A program made the position numbers and the translations under genes. Under the pieces are notes generated by a model. It did not search any database, was not told the origin of the DNA, and saw only the letters and a program-made list of their open reading frames with translations. From Devosia sp. MC521 (lineage in GTDB: Bacteria; Pseudomonadota; Alphaproteobacteria; Rhizobiales; Devosiaceae), in the NCBI RefSeq assembly GCF_014127105.1, contig NZ_CP059902.1:963001-1027000 (forward strand): a DNA stretch of 64,000 nucleotides, in the 5' to 3' direction. Shown one piece after another: positions 54,780 through 63,814 of the stretch (the stretch's first letter is position 1; every line of letters starts with the position of its first letter).

Positions 54780-55415
54780 ATGGACTTTCAGCGCCGCGGC
54801 GTCATGCTGGTGATTGCATCTCCCTCAGGAGCAGGCAAATCCTCGATTTCGCGAGCCCTGTTTGGTGATGATCCAAACATCCGCCTGTCTGTCTCTGTGA
54901 CGACGCGTGAGCGCCGGAGCGATGAAATCGACGGCAAGCACTATCACTTCATCGACGTCGAGACGTTCAAGAAGATGCAGGCTGCGGGCGATCTGCTCGA
55001 GTCCGCTGAAGTGCATGGCAATTTCTACGGCACGCCGCGCTCCAAGGTTGAAGAGCAGCTGGTCGCGGGCCACGATATTCTCTTTGATATCGATTATCAG
55101 GGTACGCTGCAGCTCTATGAAAACGCGCGCGCCGATATGGTGACCGTGTTCATTCTGCCGCCGTCGATTAAGGAGCTGCGCTCCCGTCTTGAGCGTCGCG
55201 CGCAAGACAGCGTCGGCACGATCGAGAAGCGCCTCAAGAACGCAAAAATCGAGATGGACCACTTTGCTGAGTACGACTACGTGATCGTCAACGAGGACTT
55301 GGAACAGTCGGTGGCGCGCGTCCGGGCCATTTTGGCCTCAGCACGTCTTGCGAGCCGTCGTCAGGTGAACCTTGAAGGTTTTGTCCGCGAGCTGCAGGGC
55401 CAAATCGAAGGCTGA
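54780..55415 (+). CDS. gmk: Guanylate kinase
   Basis: A 211-residue enzyme that converts GMP to GDP. The P-loop is ASPSGAGKSSI, and the GMP site includes SVSVTTRERR and GKHYHFID. ATG 54780 is chosen over the longer open frame, as the family starts here. It is directly after mltG; the yicC gene that often lies between them is absent. Confidence 0.97.
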   Translation: MDFQRRGVMLVIASPSGAGKSSISRALFGDDPNIRLSVSVTTRERRSDEIDGKHYHFIDVETFKKMQAAGDLLESAEVHGNFYGTPRSKVEEQLVAGHDILFDIDYQGTLQLYENARADMVTVFILPPSIKELRSRLERRAQDSVGTIEKRLKNAKIEMDHFAEYDYVIVNEDLEQSVARVRAILASARLASRRQVNLEGFVRELQGQIEG

Positions 55416-55436
55416 TTTTTGGTCTTATTGGATGGT

Positions 55437-55466
55437 AAAGCCTCGGCGTGAGCCGGGGCTTTTTTG
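55437..55466 (+). terminator. Rho-independent terminator after gmk
   Basis: AAAGCCTCGGC (55437-55447) pairs with GCCGGGGCTTT (55452-55462) around GTGA, followed by TTTG. The rsmA gene converges from the other side. Confidence 0.9.
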
Positions 55467-55504
55467 TTGGTTCTTACCCCGACCCTAAAGACTTGTGGCG
55501 GCGC

Positions 55505-56359
55505 TTAACCCTGGCGCAGGCCGGGGAGCGCGCGGGCCATGGCGAGGAAGCTTTCGACGGGAAGGACTTCAGCGCGTTCGTCGCCCTTCAAATCAGCCGC
55601 CGCGAGGAGGGCCTCAACCGGCACGCCAAGCGATTTGAGCGACTGGCGGATCATCTTGCGGCGCTGGCCAAAGGCGGCCTTGGTAATCTGCTCGACATGC
55701 TTGACCGCAAGACCTTCTTCCACGGGCTTGGGCACCAGATGGACGACAGCCGAGGTGACGGCCGGGGCCGGGACAAAAGCCTGCCGCGGCACATTGAAGG
55801 CAATGCGCGTGTGGCAGCGCCAATTGGCGAGAACGGCCAAGCGGCCATAGTGATTGTCGCCCGGCTGGGCGCAAATGCGTTCGGCCACTTCGCGCTGGAA
55901 CATCAGCGTCAGGCTGTCAAAGAACGGTGGCCAAGGATCAGTCGTCAGCCAGCCAATAAGCAGCGGGGTGCCGATATTGTAAGGCAGGTTGGCGATGAGG
56001 CGCGTCGGACCAGTGGTTGAGGCGAGGGAGCGATAGTCCATCTCCATCGCGTCGCCGCTGATGACGGTGAGGCGGCCATTGTAGTGATCGGAGACTTCGG
56101 CAAGGGCGGGCAGAGCGCGGGCATCGCGTTCGATGGCGATGACTTCGTGAGCGCCTTCTGCCAGCAAAGCGCGCGTCAGACCACCGGGGCCGGGGCCAAC
56201 TTCAATAACGCGAACCCCTTCGAGCGAACCCGCAACGCGGGCAATGCGGGCCGTGAGATTGAGATCGAATAGAAAATTCTGACCCAGCTCTTTTTTGGCG
56301 CGCAGATCGTGGGCGGCGATGACGTCGCGCAGCGGCGGGAGATTGTCGATTTGGCTCAT
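55505..56359 (-). CDS. rsmA: 16S rRNA dimethyladenosine transferase RsmA (KsgA)
   Basis: A 284-residue enzyme that dimethylates A1518 and A1519. It has [13 protein letters not shown], the SAM loop [16 protein letters not shown] and the catalytic [13 protein letters not shown]. Its start overlaps the pdxA stop by 4 bp, the standard pdxA-rsmA order. Confidence 0.97.
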   Translation of the reverse strand: MSQIDNLPPLRDVIAAHDLRAKKELGQNFLFDLNLTARIARVAGSLEGVRVIEVGPGPGGLTRALLAEGAHEVIAIERDARALPALAEVSDHYNGRLTVISGDAMEMDYRSLASTTGPTRLIANLPYNIGTPLLIGWLTTDPWPPFFDSLTLMFQREVAERICAQPGDNHYGRLAVLANWRCHTRIAFNVPRQAFVPAPAVTSAVVHLVPKPVEEGLAVKHVEQITKAAFGQRRKMIRQSLKSLGVPVEALLAAADLKGDERAEVLPVESFLAMARALPGLRQG

Positions 56360-57357
56360 GACTTATTGGCCGTCATTTGGTGCGCCATGGCAATGGCCGC
56401 AGCGAAACTGGAAGGGGAAGCTTTGCCGGTGCCGGCAAGAGCATAAGCGGTGCCGTGGTCGGGCGAGGTGCGCACGATGGGCAAGCCCAAGGTGACATTG
56501 ACCCCAGCGTCGAAGGCCACGGTTTTGATCGGGATCAGGGCCTGATCATGATACATCGCCAACACCGCATCATACTGACGCCAGTGGGGCGGGAAAAACA
56601 GCGTATCGCCGGGCAGCGGGCCGATGGCGTTTATGCCCTCGGCGCGCGCGGCCTCAAGAGCGGGCACGATGATTTCTACGTCCTCGCGGCCGATGGTGCC
56701 GTTTTCCCCCGCGTGCGGGTTTAGCCCAGCCACAGCGATCTTTGGCGCAGCGATGCCGTAGCGCGCGGTGAGATCGCGCGCCATGACGCGCAGGGTCTCG
56801 ACGATGAGATCGTGGGTGATGAGCCCCGGCACGTCCTTGATGGGGACGTGGATCGTCAGCGGAACGGTACGCAGGTCTTCATGCGCCAGCATCATCACCG
56901 GGAGAGGCACAATGCCGTTTTCGGCGCAGAGTTCTGCAAGATATTCGGTGTGGCCAGGATGCGCGAAGCCGACCTCATAGAGCGCAGCTTTGTTGATCGG
57001 GGCGGTTACCACGGCGCTGGTGCGCCCGGCGCGTGTATCGGCCACAGCGCGGGCGATAGCCTCAATCACCACTTTGCCGGTTCCCGCAACGGACTGACCC
57101 GGCGTGTCGGGCACGTCACCGGGTAGCGAGAGCACGGGCAGGGCGTTCGGAAACTGTGAAGTTGCCGTCTCTGGCGTCGCCTCAACTATAGAAATGGAAA
57201 GTCCGAGACGCTGGGCGCGTTGGCGAAGAAATTCGGCGTGGCCATAAACGAGAAAAGCGGGCAGGGCCCGCGCATCACGCTCAGCGTAGAGTTGGAGGAT
57301 GAGGTCCGGGCCGATGCCGGCCGGTTCGCCCATGGTCACAGCCAATGGAGCAGTCAT
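56356..57357 (-). CDS. pdxA: 4-hydroxythreonine-4-phosphate dehydrogenase (PdxA)
   Basis: A 333-residue enzyme of pyridoxal phosphate synthesis. It starts [18 protein letters not shown], and the metal His residues are in [21 protein letters not shown] and [13 protein letters not shown] 57357 is preferred over ATG 57369, four codons upstream, because GAGAG lies in front of it. It lies in the usual lptG-surA-pdxA-rsmA order. Confidence 0.96.
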   Translation of the reverse strand: MTAPLAVTMGEPAGIGPDLILQLYAERDARALPAFLVYGHAEFLRQRAQRLGLSISIVEATPETATSQFPNALPVLSLPGDVPDTPGQSVAGTGKVVIEAIARAVADTRAGRTSAVVTAPINKAALYEVGFAHPGHTEYLAELCAENGIVPLPVMMLAHEDLRTVPLTIHVPIKDVPGLITHDLIVETLRVMARDLTARYGIAAPKIAVAGLNPHAGENGTIGREDVEIIVPALEAARAEGINAIGPLPGDTLFFPPHWRQYDAVLAMYHDQALIPIKTVAFDAGVNVTLGLPIVRTSPDHGTAYALAGTGKASPSSFAAAIAMAHQMTANKS

Positions 57358-57376
57358 TCTGGCTCTCATAAATCAT

Positions 57377-57398
57377 GCGGCCGCAAAACTGCGGCCGC
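57377..57398 (-). other. GCGGCCGC hairpin between surA-like gene and pdxA
   Basis: Two copies of GCGGCCGC (57377-57384 and 57391-57398) separated by 6 nt form a perfect 8-bp stem, 20 bp before the pdxA start on the minus strand. It could slow or end transcription from the surA-like gene, or separate the two messages. Confidence 0.5.
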
Positions 57399-57428
57399 TG
57401 GGATTGGTCCAATCAGCTGCGCTGAAGA

Positions 57429-58340
57429 TCAGTTGTAGATGACCTTAGCGTTGGTGCGCAGCGTTTCCATATAGTCCTTGGCTGCCTGCTCGTATTGGCT
57501 CTGGCCAACTTCGTCACGCAGACCGCCCTTCACAAAGGTCAGATCCTGCGCCTGAACCTTTTCGCACACGGCGAGCATGGAGAGGCCGTTTTCGACAGCG
57601 CGAGGCTTGGTGACGCCGCCGACATTGAGAGCTGCGAGCTCCTTAGCGAGGGCATCTGGGAACTGGGTGGCGTGACGACGACCAACGTCAATCACAGCAA
57701 CGTCGTTATACGCGAGTGAGAGATCAACTGCGGTATCGCAACCGGCAAAGCTCGAGCGGTACTTATTGGCCTGGCCGGAACGACCGCCACCACCAACGAA
57801 GATGACTTCCTTGAGGATGTAATCAAAGCTTTGGAAATCAGCCAGCTGCGAAGCGGCGCGCTGATCGAGTTCAAGGTCGGAAATCTGGACCTGCGAAGCC
57901 ACTGCCGACTGCTGAATGCCGTTCCAGGCGATAGCAGCGCGCAGACGATCCTGCAGGGTTTGGGCGGAAACGCCGCCCTGCTGAAGAACCTGCATTAGGC
58001 GATCTCGGCTGAGCTGAAGATTGCGCGCGACCTGAAGGAAAGCGTCATCGACCTGAGCATTGGACACAGTGATGCCGATGCGCTTGGCTTCCTGCATCTG
58101 AATGGCTTCATCGACGAGCTGCTTGAGCGCGCCCTGACGGCCAGTCTTATTGCCTTCCATCTGGAAGAGACGCAGGCGCTGATCGACCTGCACGTCGGTA
58201 ACAGGCTCGCCGTTCACTGTGGCAACCGTGGCAGCAAAAGCTGAGGTCGCACCGCCAGCAACGAGCATAAGGCTCACGAAGATTGCGCTCAAACCGCGCC
58301 GAAGGTTGACAAGAGTCATAGTTCGCGTCCGCTCATTCAT
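57429..58340 (-). CDS. SurA N-terminal domain protein (periplasmic chaperone)
   Basis: A 303-residue exported protein with a signal peptide (GLSAIFVSLMLVAGGATSAFA). The SurA-type N-domain is clear (VATVNGEPVTDVQVDQRLRL, then LVDEAIQMQEAKRIGI). The C-terminal half does not show a clear parvulin signature, so it may act as a chaperone only. It is placed like surA next to lptG and pdxA. ATG 58340 has AAGGCGG upstream; ATG 58319 is possible. Confidence 0.85.
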   Translation of the reverse strand: MNERTRTMTLVNLRRGLSAIFVSLMLVAGGATSAFAATVATVNGEPVTDVQVDQRLRLFQMEGNKTGRQGALKQLVDEAIQMQEAKRIGITVSNAQVDDAFLQVARNLQLSRDRLMQVLQQGGVSAQTLQDRLRAAIAWNGIQQSAVASQVQISDLELDQRAASQLADFQSFDYILKEVIFVGGGGRSGQANKYRSSFAGCDTAVDLSLAYNDVAVIDVGRRHATQFPDALAKELAALNVGGVTKPRAVENGLSMLAVCEKVQAQDLTFVKGGLRDEVGQSQYEQAAKDYMETLRTNAKVIYN

Positions 58341-58424
58341 TTGCCGCCTTCAATGCGGCGTCCGCACAGGACTGTCAATTGCTTGATGATTACGGCCAAA
58401 ATCCGAATGGGACTGTTGGCAGGG

Positions 58425-59495
58425 TTAAGTCCAACCATCTTCGCGCCGTAACAATACGGTCACCCCAATGATAATGGCAACGAGGGCCGGTGAAATAGCG
58501 GCGACCAGAGGATCAATTGCGCCGGTCGAGCCTGCACGATCCGCCATCTCGGTGATCACAAAAACTAAGAAGCCCAGCACCATGCCATAGAGTACTGAAG
58601 GGCCGATTTGCATGCGGCGGCTGTAGCCTGCCGTGAAGGCAAACGCGATGAACAGCGAGCCGACGAGAACCAGAGGCAACGCGAGGAGCTTGATCAGGCG
58701 CATCGCCGTGGCCGAGGCGACCATTGGGTCAGCGATGCCCTTTTGCATCAGTGTCGCCAACTCGAAGAAGGTCAAATCGTCGGTTGAGGAGGTTTTGAGG
58801 CTGATTTCGGAGGGCGTCGAAATGGTCGAGAGGCGCACCGAAGGCAAAGTTTTGGCGACGGCGTCGGCACGACGGCCAATAGCATCGCTCAGAACCCAAT
58901 AGCCTTGCTGGAGCACGGCCGTCGGCGCTTCATAGCGCGCGTAATCGGCTTCCTGGAGGTTAAAGACCGTGACATCGGTCAGCTGTTCGCCGCCCGGCGA
59001 CATGGCGCGTGCCATCAGCACGTAGTGGCTGTCCTCGCCATATTGCTCCAGCCAGATTTCGCCCGCTGGGGTGAGCTGCGCCGTTTGACCCGGGGGAATG
59101 GGATAAAGATCGCGATTGATCTGCGTGCTGACGGTTTCTGCGCCAATGGCGATGACGAGGCTTGCAGCGGCGAGCACCAGAGTGGGCGCGCGCAACACGC
59201 GCCAAATGGAGATGCCGCTGGCCTTGATGACGGTCAGCTCGTGGCGCATCTTGAGGTCAACCAGCCCCAGAATGGCCCCCATCAATACGGTGACGGGCAG
59301 GGTTTTGATGGTCCAGCGCACAGCGCTCATGGCAACCATGAGAAGGGCCATGAAGAAGCCGCGTTCGCTCTCAACAACCGAAAAGCGCCAGGTGTCGAGT
59401 GACTCGACCAGCGCAATCAGGCCGTAGAAGATGAAGACGGTGACGCCGATACGGGAGGCGAGGCGGCCGAGGACGAGACGATCTATCTGGTTCAT
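58425..59495 (-). CDS. lptG: LPS export permease LptG
   Basis: A 356-residue YjgP/YjgQ-family membrane protein with six helices and a periplasmic beta-jellyroll domain. DRLVLGRLASRIGV at the start and ASGISIWRVLRAPTLVLAA are typical. With LptF and LptB it lifts lipopolysaccharide out of the inner membrane. It overlaps lptF by 4 bp. Confidence 0.94.
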   Translation of the reverse strand: MNQIDRLVLGRLASRIGVTVFIFYGLIALVESLDTWRFSVVESERGFFMALLMVAMSAVRWTIKTLPVTVLMGAILGLVDLKMRHELTVIKASGISIWRVLRAPTLVLAAASLVIAIGAETVSTQINRDLYPIPPGQTAQLTPAGEIWLEQYGEDSHYVLMARAMSPGGEQLTDVTVFNLQEADYARYEAPTAVLQQGYWVLSDAIGRRADAVAKTLPSVRLSTISTPSEISLKTSSTDDLTFFELATLMQKGIADPMVASATAMRLIKLLALPLVLVGSLFIAFAFTAGYSRRMQIGPSVLYGMVLGFLVFVITEMADRAGSTGAIDPLVAAISPALVAIIIGVTVLLRREDGWT

Positions 59496-60577
59496 GCTGC
59501 AACCCCATCCCGCGTAATGCGCCGGGGCCAGATCTTAAAGGCAAAGACAAGAATGCCGACCACAAAGAGCACGACGCCACCTGTGCCGGGGCCCCAGGGA
59601 GAATAAGCGCTCATGCCGCGCTCGCCAAAGGCGATGAGCATAACGACCGCTTCCATCGGCAGCTTGAACCGGGTGCGCTTACCGCTTGGGAAGCCAGAGA
59701 TAGCGACAACGAGAACGCAAAGGCCGATGACCCGCAGGCCTTCGGCGGAGCGGTTCGATAGGTGGCGCAAGATTTCGCTGTGCCAATTGCCCGTCTCGAG
59801 CGCTTCGCGGACCATGGAGATGGAATCCATGGAGGCGTATTTGTCGACGTAAACGCTTTGCTGGCTCAGCGTGTCGATGCCCAGCTCATATCGGGCAAAG
59901 CGCACTTCGGAATAGCGACCATTGGCGTCGAGGTTCTCGATTTTGCCGTCGCGCAATTCGAGGAAGTAGTTTTCGCCGTCGCCCATAACGCGTGCAGTTT
60001 CGGCGATATAGGTGCGGCGCATGCCGGGATCGCGTCGATCATCGGCATAGAATTCGTTGATCAGCCCGCTGCCTTCGCGTCCTCCAATGAGCAGCACGAC
60101 GCCCGGCGTCGCCTGCGTGAAGCGATTGGGCTTGAGGGTGGAGCTGACGAGGTCGGCGGCGACCGCAGCTTGCAGCTCATAGGATTTGCGGTTGGCCATC
60201 GGCTCAAGGATATGAGCGAGGAACATCACCGCAATAACCGAGAGCGTGCACACGAAAATCGTTGCCCGGAACAGCGACTTCAGACCGCCGCTCGAATGGA
60301 TAATGTGCAACTCGTGGCTGTTTTGCAGCGCTGCGAGCGCGCGCACAATGCCAATGCCGATACAGATGTAGAAGAAGGCGAGTGCCAGAGGCGGCATGGT
60401 ATAAAGCGCTTGGACAGCGAGGGTGCCAAACCCTTGCCCCTTGACGGACACCACGTCGAACTGGCGCAAACAGTTCACCAGCCACAACAAAAAGCAGGCG
60501 ATCACAAACAGGATCACCGCGTCTGTGGCGAATAATCGCGAAATATAGGCTGTCAGCTTCTTCATCGGCTGCACCAT
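59492..60577 (-). CDS. lptF: LPS export permease LptF
   Basis: A YjgP/YjgQ-family protein of about 361 residues, six helices with a periplasmic domain between helices 3 and 4. LTAYISRLFATDAVILFVIA and HELHIIHSSGGLKSLFRAT match the family. The start is uncertain: ATG 60577 is used, but ATG 60565 is four codons later and ATG 60601 is upstream. It is divergent from holC. Confidence 0.92.
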   Translation of the reverse strand: MVQPMKKLTAYISRLFATDAVILFVIACFLLWLVNCLRQFDVVSVKGQGFGTLAVQALYTMPPLALAFFYICIGIGIVRALAALQNSHELHIIHSSGGLKSLFRATIFVCTLSVIAVMFLAHILEPMANRKSYELQAAVAADLVSSTLKPNRFTQATPGVVLLIGGREGSGLINEFYADDRRDPGMRRTYIAETARVMGDGENYFLELRDGKIENLDANGRYSEVRFARYELGIDTLSQQSVYVDKYASMDSISMVREALETGNWHSEILRHLSNRSAEGLRVIGLCVLVVAISGFPSGKRTRFKLPMEAVVMLIAFGERGMSAYSPWGPGTGGVVLFVVGILVFAFKIWPRRITRDGVAA

Positions 60578-60672
60578 GCTTGAATTCGCCCCGGCAAACA
60601 ATCTGTTAGGCGACAGAACCAGCGCTTGTCTTGTGCTAGCGCGCCGATTTGAAGCGCGATAAGGTCGCTTTC

Positions 60673-61119
60673 ATGGCCGAAATCCTCTTCTATCACCTCG
60701 AAGCGCGTCCGCTGGAAGCTGTTATCCCGCAACTTCTTGAGAAGACCGCAGAACGCGGTTGGCGTGCGGTTGTCGAAGTGGGGAGCCAAGAGAAAGCGGA
60801 AGCGCTTGATTCTCTGCTCTGGACCTTCCGAGATGACTCGTTTGTGGCCCATGGTTTGGCCGGTGACGAGCTGGACAGCCAACAGCCTATTTTGATCACC
60901 ACCGGCCAGGAAAACCCCAATCAGGCGACGGTGCGGTTCTTTGTCGATGGCGCAGTGCCGCAATCGGCAGAGGGTTATAATCGCCTCGTCTTTATGTTTT
61001 CGGGCCATGATGAGAACGCCGTGGCGCAGGCGCGTGTCGCTTGGAAAGCGCTGCGTACGGGCAATGAAGTGACGTATTGGCAGCAAGAGCCGACTGGACG
61101 CTGGGTCAAAAAGGCATGA
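60673..61119 (+). CDS. holC: DNA polymerase III chi subunit HolC
   Basis: A 148-residue protein: MAEILFYHLEARPLEAVIPQ, LLWTFRDDSFVAHG and NRLVFMFSGHDENAVAQAR. It links the clamp loader to single-strand binding protein. ATG 60673 has AAGG upstream; the frame is open to 60649. Its stop overlaps the next start as ATGA. Confidence 0.95.
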   Translation: MAEILFYHLEARPLEAVIPQLLEKTAERGWRAVVEVGSQEKAEALDSLLWTFRDDSFVAHGLAGDELDSQQPILITTGQENPNQATVRFFVDGAVPQSAEGYNRLVFMFSGHDENAVAQARVAWKALRTGNEVTYWQQEPTGRWVKKA

Positions 61120-61733
61120 CGCACGATCTTCTAACGCCGAGCCGGCACAATCTTGCCGAAGACATTTTTGCTATTTTCATCGGCACGACGCTGGTGGCGC
61201 TCGGCATTGCCTTCTACGCCGAAGCCCAATTGGCGACGGGCAGCACAGCAGGCCTGGCGTTGCTTTTGCAATACGCCACGGGCATTCCGTTCGGCTGGCT
61301 GTTCTTTGCCATCAACCTGCCGTTTTATGCGCTGGCCTTCATGCGCATGGGCGTGCCTTTTGGCCTCAAAACCATGTTCAGCGTGGCGCTGGTGTCCTTG
61401 TTCTCGGCCCAGATTCCGGTGTGGATCGATATCCAAACCATCAACCCGCTCTTTGCTGCGCTGGTGGGTGGCGGGCTCATTGGGCTGGGTGTGCTCTCGC
61501 TATTTCGGCACAAAGCCAGCGTCGGCGGGATTAATATTCTCTCGCTCTACCTGCAAGAGAATTTCAACATCCGCGCGGGCTATTTCCAATTGGCAGTGGA
61601 CGCCGCCATTTTGGTCGCTGCCTTTTTCGTCCTGCCGCTCGATCGCGTCTTTTATTCGGTGCTCGGGGCGCTGGTGATGAACATGATTGTTGCGCTCAAC
61701 CACCGCCCCGGCCGTTACGTCGGGTTCAGCTAA
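61116..61733 (+). CDS. YitT-family membrane protein
   Basis: A 205-residue membrane protein with five to six helices (DUF161/YitT-like): GTTLVALGIAFYAEAQLATG, INLPFYALAFMRMG and RHKASVGGINILSLYLQ. Function unknown for the family. It overlaps holC by 4 bp and shares its stop region with the convergent DUF4344 gene. Confidence 0.85.
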   Translation: MTHDLLTPSRHNLAEDIFAIFIGTTLVALGIAFYAEAQLATGSTAGLALLLQYATGIPFGWLFFAINLPFYALAFMRMGVPFGLKTMFSVALVSLFSAQIPVWIDIQTINPLFAALVGGGLIGLGVLSLFRHKASVGGINILSLYLQENFNIRAGYFQLAVDAAILVAAFFVLPLDRVFYSVLGALVMNMIVALNHRPGRYVGFS

Positions 61734-62656
61734 TTGGCCGTGTCGCCCCATCCCATGATGTCATAGACGTAAAGGGTGCGCATGGCGTCGGCCAATTCAT
61801 AGCAGTAAACCACTTCCCCTTCCGCCGGGTAGTAATAGGCATTGGCTTCGCCGCACTGGGTCACGCGGAACGTCACCTTGCGGGGGAGGGTGAATGTCGT
61901 GGCAATCGATGCGGCCGCGATGTCGATAATGGCGCGGGACTTGAGTTCATCGGCGATGTCTTGATAGTCGCCAGCTTCCTCGTAAATCACCTCATAATCA
62001 GAGACCGCATCGCTCTCCGCGATATGCGGTTCGAGCAGGCGCATCCAGCTTCGGAAGGCGTCACTATAAGTGCTCTCGCAGCTCTCCTGACGGTCACTGT
62101 CGATGTCGTAATCATCCGCCGTATCGCCAAACACCGAATGGTCTTTGCCAACCATATAGCAGACCATCGCATAGGCGCGGTGGAGGTCGAGCGTGTGGTC
62201 GGCAGAGTAGGCGAGCTCTTCAAATGTGCTGGTGTCGGCCTTTAGAGCGTTGAAATACCAGCCATCGGCGGCACTGACCAGAGCGTCGTAGCTATCCTCA
62301 GCTTCGTCAAACTCCAGCAGCCAGATCGTACCCAAAGCGTCGGCGGCATCTTCTTCCTTGCCCAGAACTGGCAAATCGAGCTCTCCAATGAGCAGATGCG
62401 CGACTTCGTGGTAAATGGTGAAGCTGGCATCGTGCATGGCGAAGGTCATGGCATCGCTCATGATGTCGCCTGCGTCTTCTGGCAGTTCGGCTGGCGCCTC
62501 GTCCGATGCGGCTTCCCGCGTGATGCTGTGGGATGAATATGTGGCAAAGCCGTTAAAGCCTTCCCCTTCATCCAGCGGCCCGTCTTTGGCTAAAGCCGTG
62601 CCTGCAGACAAAACAAAACTAAGGGCCACCAGACTGGCCCCTAAACCTCTGCGCAT
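61730..62656 (-). CDS. DUF4344-type zinc metallopeptidase, paralogue 1
   Basis: A 308-residue exported protein with a signal peptide (LVALSFVLSAGTALA). The zinc site is YHEVAHLLIGELDLPVLG, followed by KEEDAAD, giving HExxH plus a downstream acidic ligand. The protein is strikingly acidic in its first third and has several Cys residues (CYMVG, QESCEST, TQCGEAN, YCYEL) that may form disulfides. ATG 62656 is chosen because the signal peptide starts there. Its stop overlaps that of the convergent YitT gene. The next gene upstream is a paralogue. Confidence 0.85.
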   Translation of the reverse strand: MRRGLGASLVALSFVLSAGTALAKDGPLDEGEGFNGFATYSSHSITREAASDEAPAELPEDAGDIMSDAMTFAMHDASFTIYHEVAHLLIGELDLPVLGKEEDAADALGTIWLLEFDEAEDSYDALVSAADGWYFNALKADTSTFEELAYSADHTLDLHRAYAMVCYMVGKDHSVFGDTADDYDIDSDRQESCESTYSDAFRSWMRLLEPHIAESDAVSDYEVIYEEAGDYQDIADELKSRAIIDIAAASIATTFTLPRKVTFRVTQCGEANAYYYPAEGEVVYCYELADAMRTLYVYDIMGWGDTAN

Positions 62657-62700
62657 GAGAAATCCCCCGATACGTGATCCCTCGATCACGTCACAATTTT

Positions 62701-63504
62701 CTAGCGCTGATTTACTGCAGTGGGAAGGTCCGCGGAATAGCTCTGGAGAAACTCTTCCATCAGTTCGTAGCAAAAAATGATTTCGCTGGTCGTGGTGTCA
62801 TAAAAGGCATTGGGCTCGTCGCAGACGCGCACCGTCATCAGCACCCGGCCGGGGATTTTGAAGTTGGTGCGCAACTCGTCGGCGACCTTTTCAATGACGC
62901 CACTCCGCCGCAAAGCGCGCTCGGCGAGACGCAGCGAGCGCCCAGCGGGAAAGTATTTCACATCAACGCGCGAAGGGCCTGTCTGCTTGCTCAAAAGCGA
63001 GGAGACGCTTTGATAGGCCTGCTCATAAACGAAGGCGCATTCGTGTTGGCGGCCAGAGGCTAAGCCGTGGCTATTGGCAAACTTGCGGAACGCTGCACCA
63101 TCGGCACCCACCATCAGGCACATGATCTGATAAGCGCGGTGGCGATCTGGGCTATAGCCTGCGGTATAGTCCTCGATATTGAACGCGGCCTGATAATTGC
63201 GTGCCGTGGTGAGCCACCCCTCAGCCGCATCCTGCAAGGCGCGGTTCATGTCGGGGGATTTTTTCTCCAGCATCACATAGGTCGCGATCGTGTCCGCTGC
63301 GTCTTCCTCGCGTCCCAGAACGGGCAGGTTGAGCTTGTCGATGAGCAGGTGGGCCGTCTCATGATAGAGCGTAAAGAGGCTGTTGTTTGCGGCATAGCGC
63401 AGGGCGTCAGCGCGCTGGTGCTTTGGCAGATCCCCGAACTCGGCAGCTGCGGCAGGCACAATTGCCATCAACGCGACGGTGAGCAGCAGCCAAATTTTAC
63501 GCAT
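62701..63504 (-). CDS. DUF4344-type zinc metallopeptidase, paralogue 2
   Basis: A 267-residue exported protein with a signal peptide (IWLLLTVALMAIVPAAAA). It has HETAHLLIDKLNLPVLGREED followed by AAD, the same zinc-site layout as the downstream paralogue, and the same later Cys landmarks (IMCLMVG, RQHECAF, RVCDEPNAF, IFCYELM). It lacks the acidic stretch of paralogue 1. The two genes run in the same direction 44 bp apart and probably form one unit that arose by duplication. Confidence 0.85.
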   Translation of the reverse strand: MRKIWLLLTVALMAIVPAAAAEFGDLPKHQRADALRYAANNSLFTLYHETAHLLIDKLNLPVLGREEDAADTIATYVMLEKKSPDMNRALQDAAEGWLTTARNYQAAFNIEDYTAGYSPDRHRAYQIMCLMVGADGAAFRKFANSHGLASGRQHECAFVYEQAYQSVSSLLSKQTGPSRVDVKYFPAGRSLRLAERALRRSGVIEKVADELRTNFKIPGRVLMTVRVCDEPNAFYDTTTSEIIFCYELMEEFLQSYSADLPTAVNQR

Positions 63505-63814
63505 CAACACGCCCCTTTGTTGCCGGCATGAAAGAAGACCCATGGCGTGGTGTCAATCTGGGCGTGTGAATTTGGTGAAGAGGCTGCCAAAGTTCGCTGT
63601 TCTGGCGCTTGTCATTGGGGCCCATGGGTGTTTAGCTCGATCAAGAGTTTTTTTAAGCCGTTTGAGTAGTTATGAGTATCTCGGTTTTGATGGCCCCTAG
63701 AGCTCGGGGGCGTGCACCCAATTGCGGGGCGCGGAGCAGATTCACATCCGCGTGTGTGATGGAACAGAGCCTGCGCTCGACCATTGCCGGACATTGCTAT
63801 GTGAGACCGGCATT
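63505..63814. other. Intergenic region, no clear gene
   Basis: 310 bp between the DUF4344 pair and the last partial gene. A GTG-started frame of 44 codons (63569-63700) has a hydrophobic stretch (FAVLALVIGAHGC) but no ribosome site. The frame of the last gene is open back to 63701, with possible GTG or TTG starts at 63752 and 63722. No hairpin stands out. Confidence 0.3.

Noticed and set aside
63569..63700. A 44-codon frame with a hydrophobic stretch
   Set aside because: It lacks a ribosome site and any partner gene, so chance is more likely.
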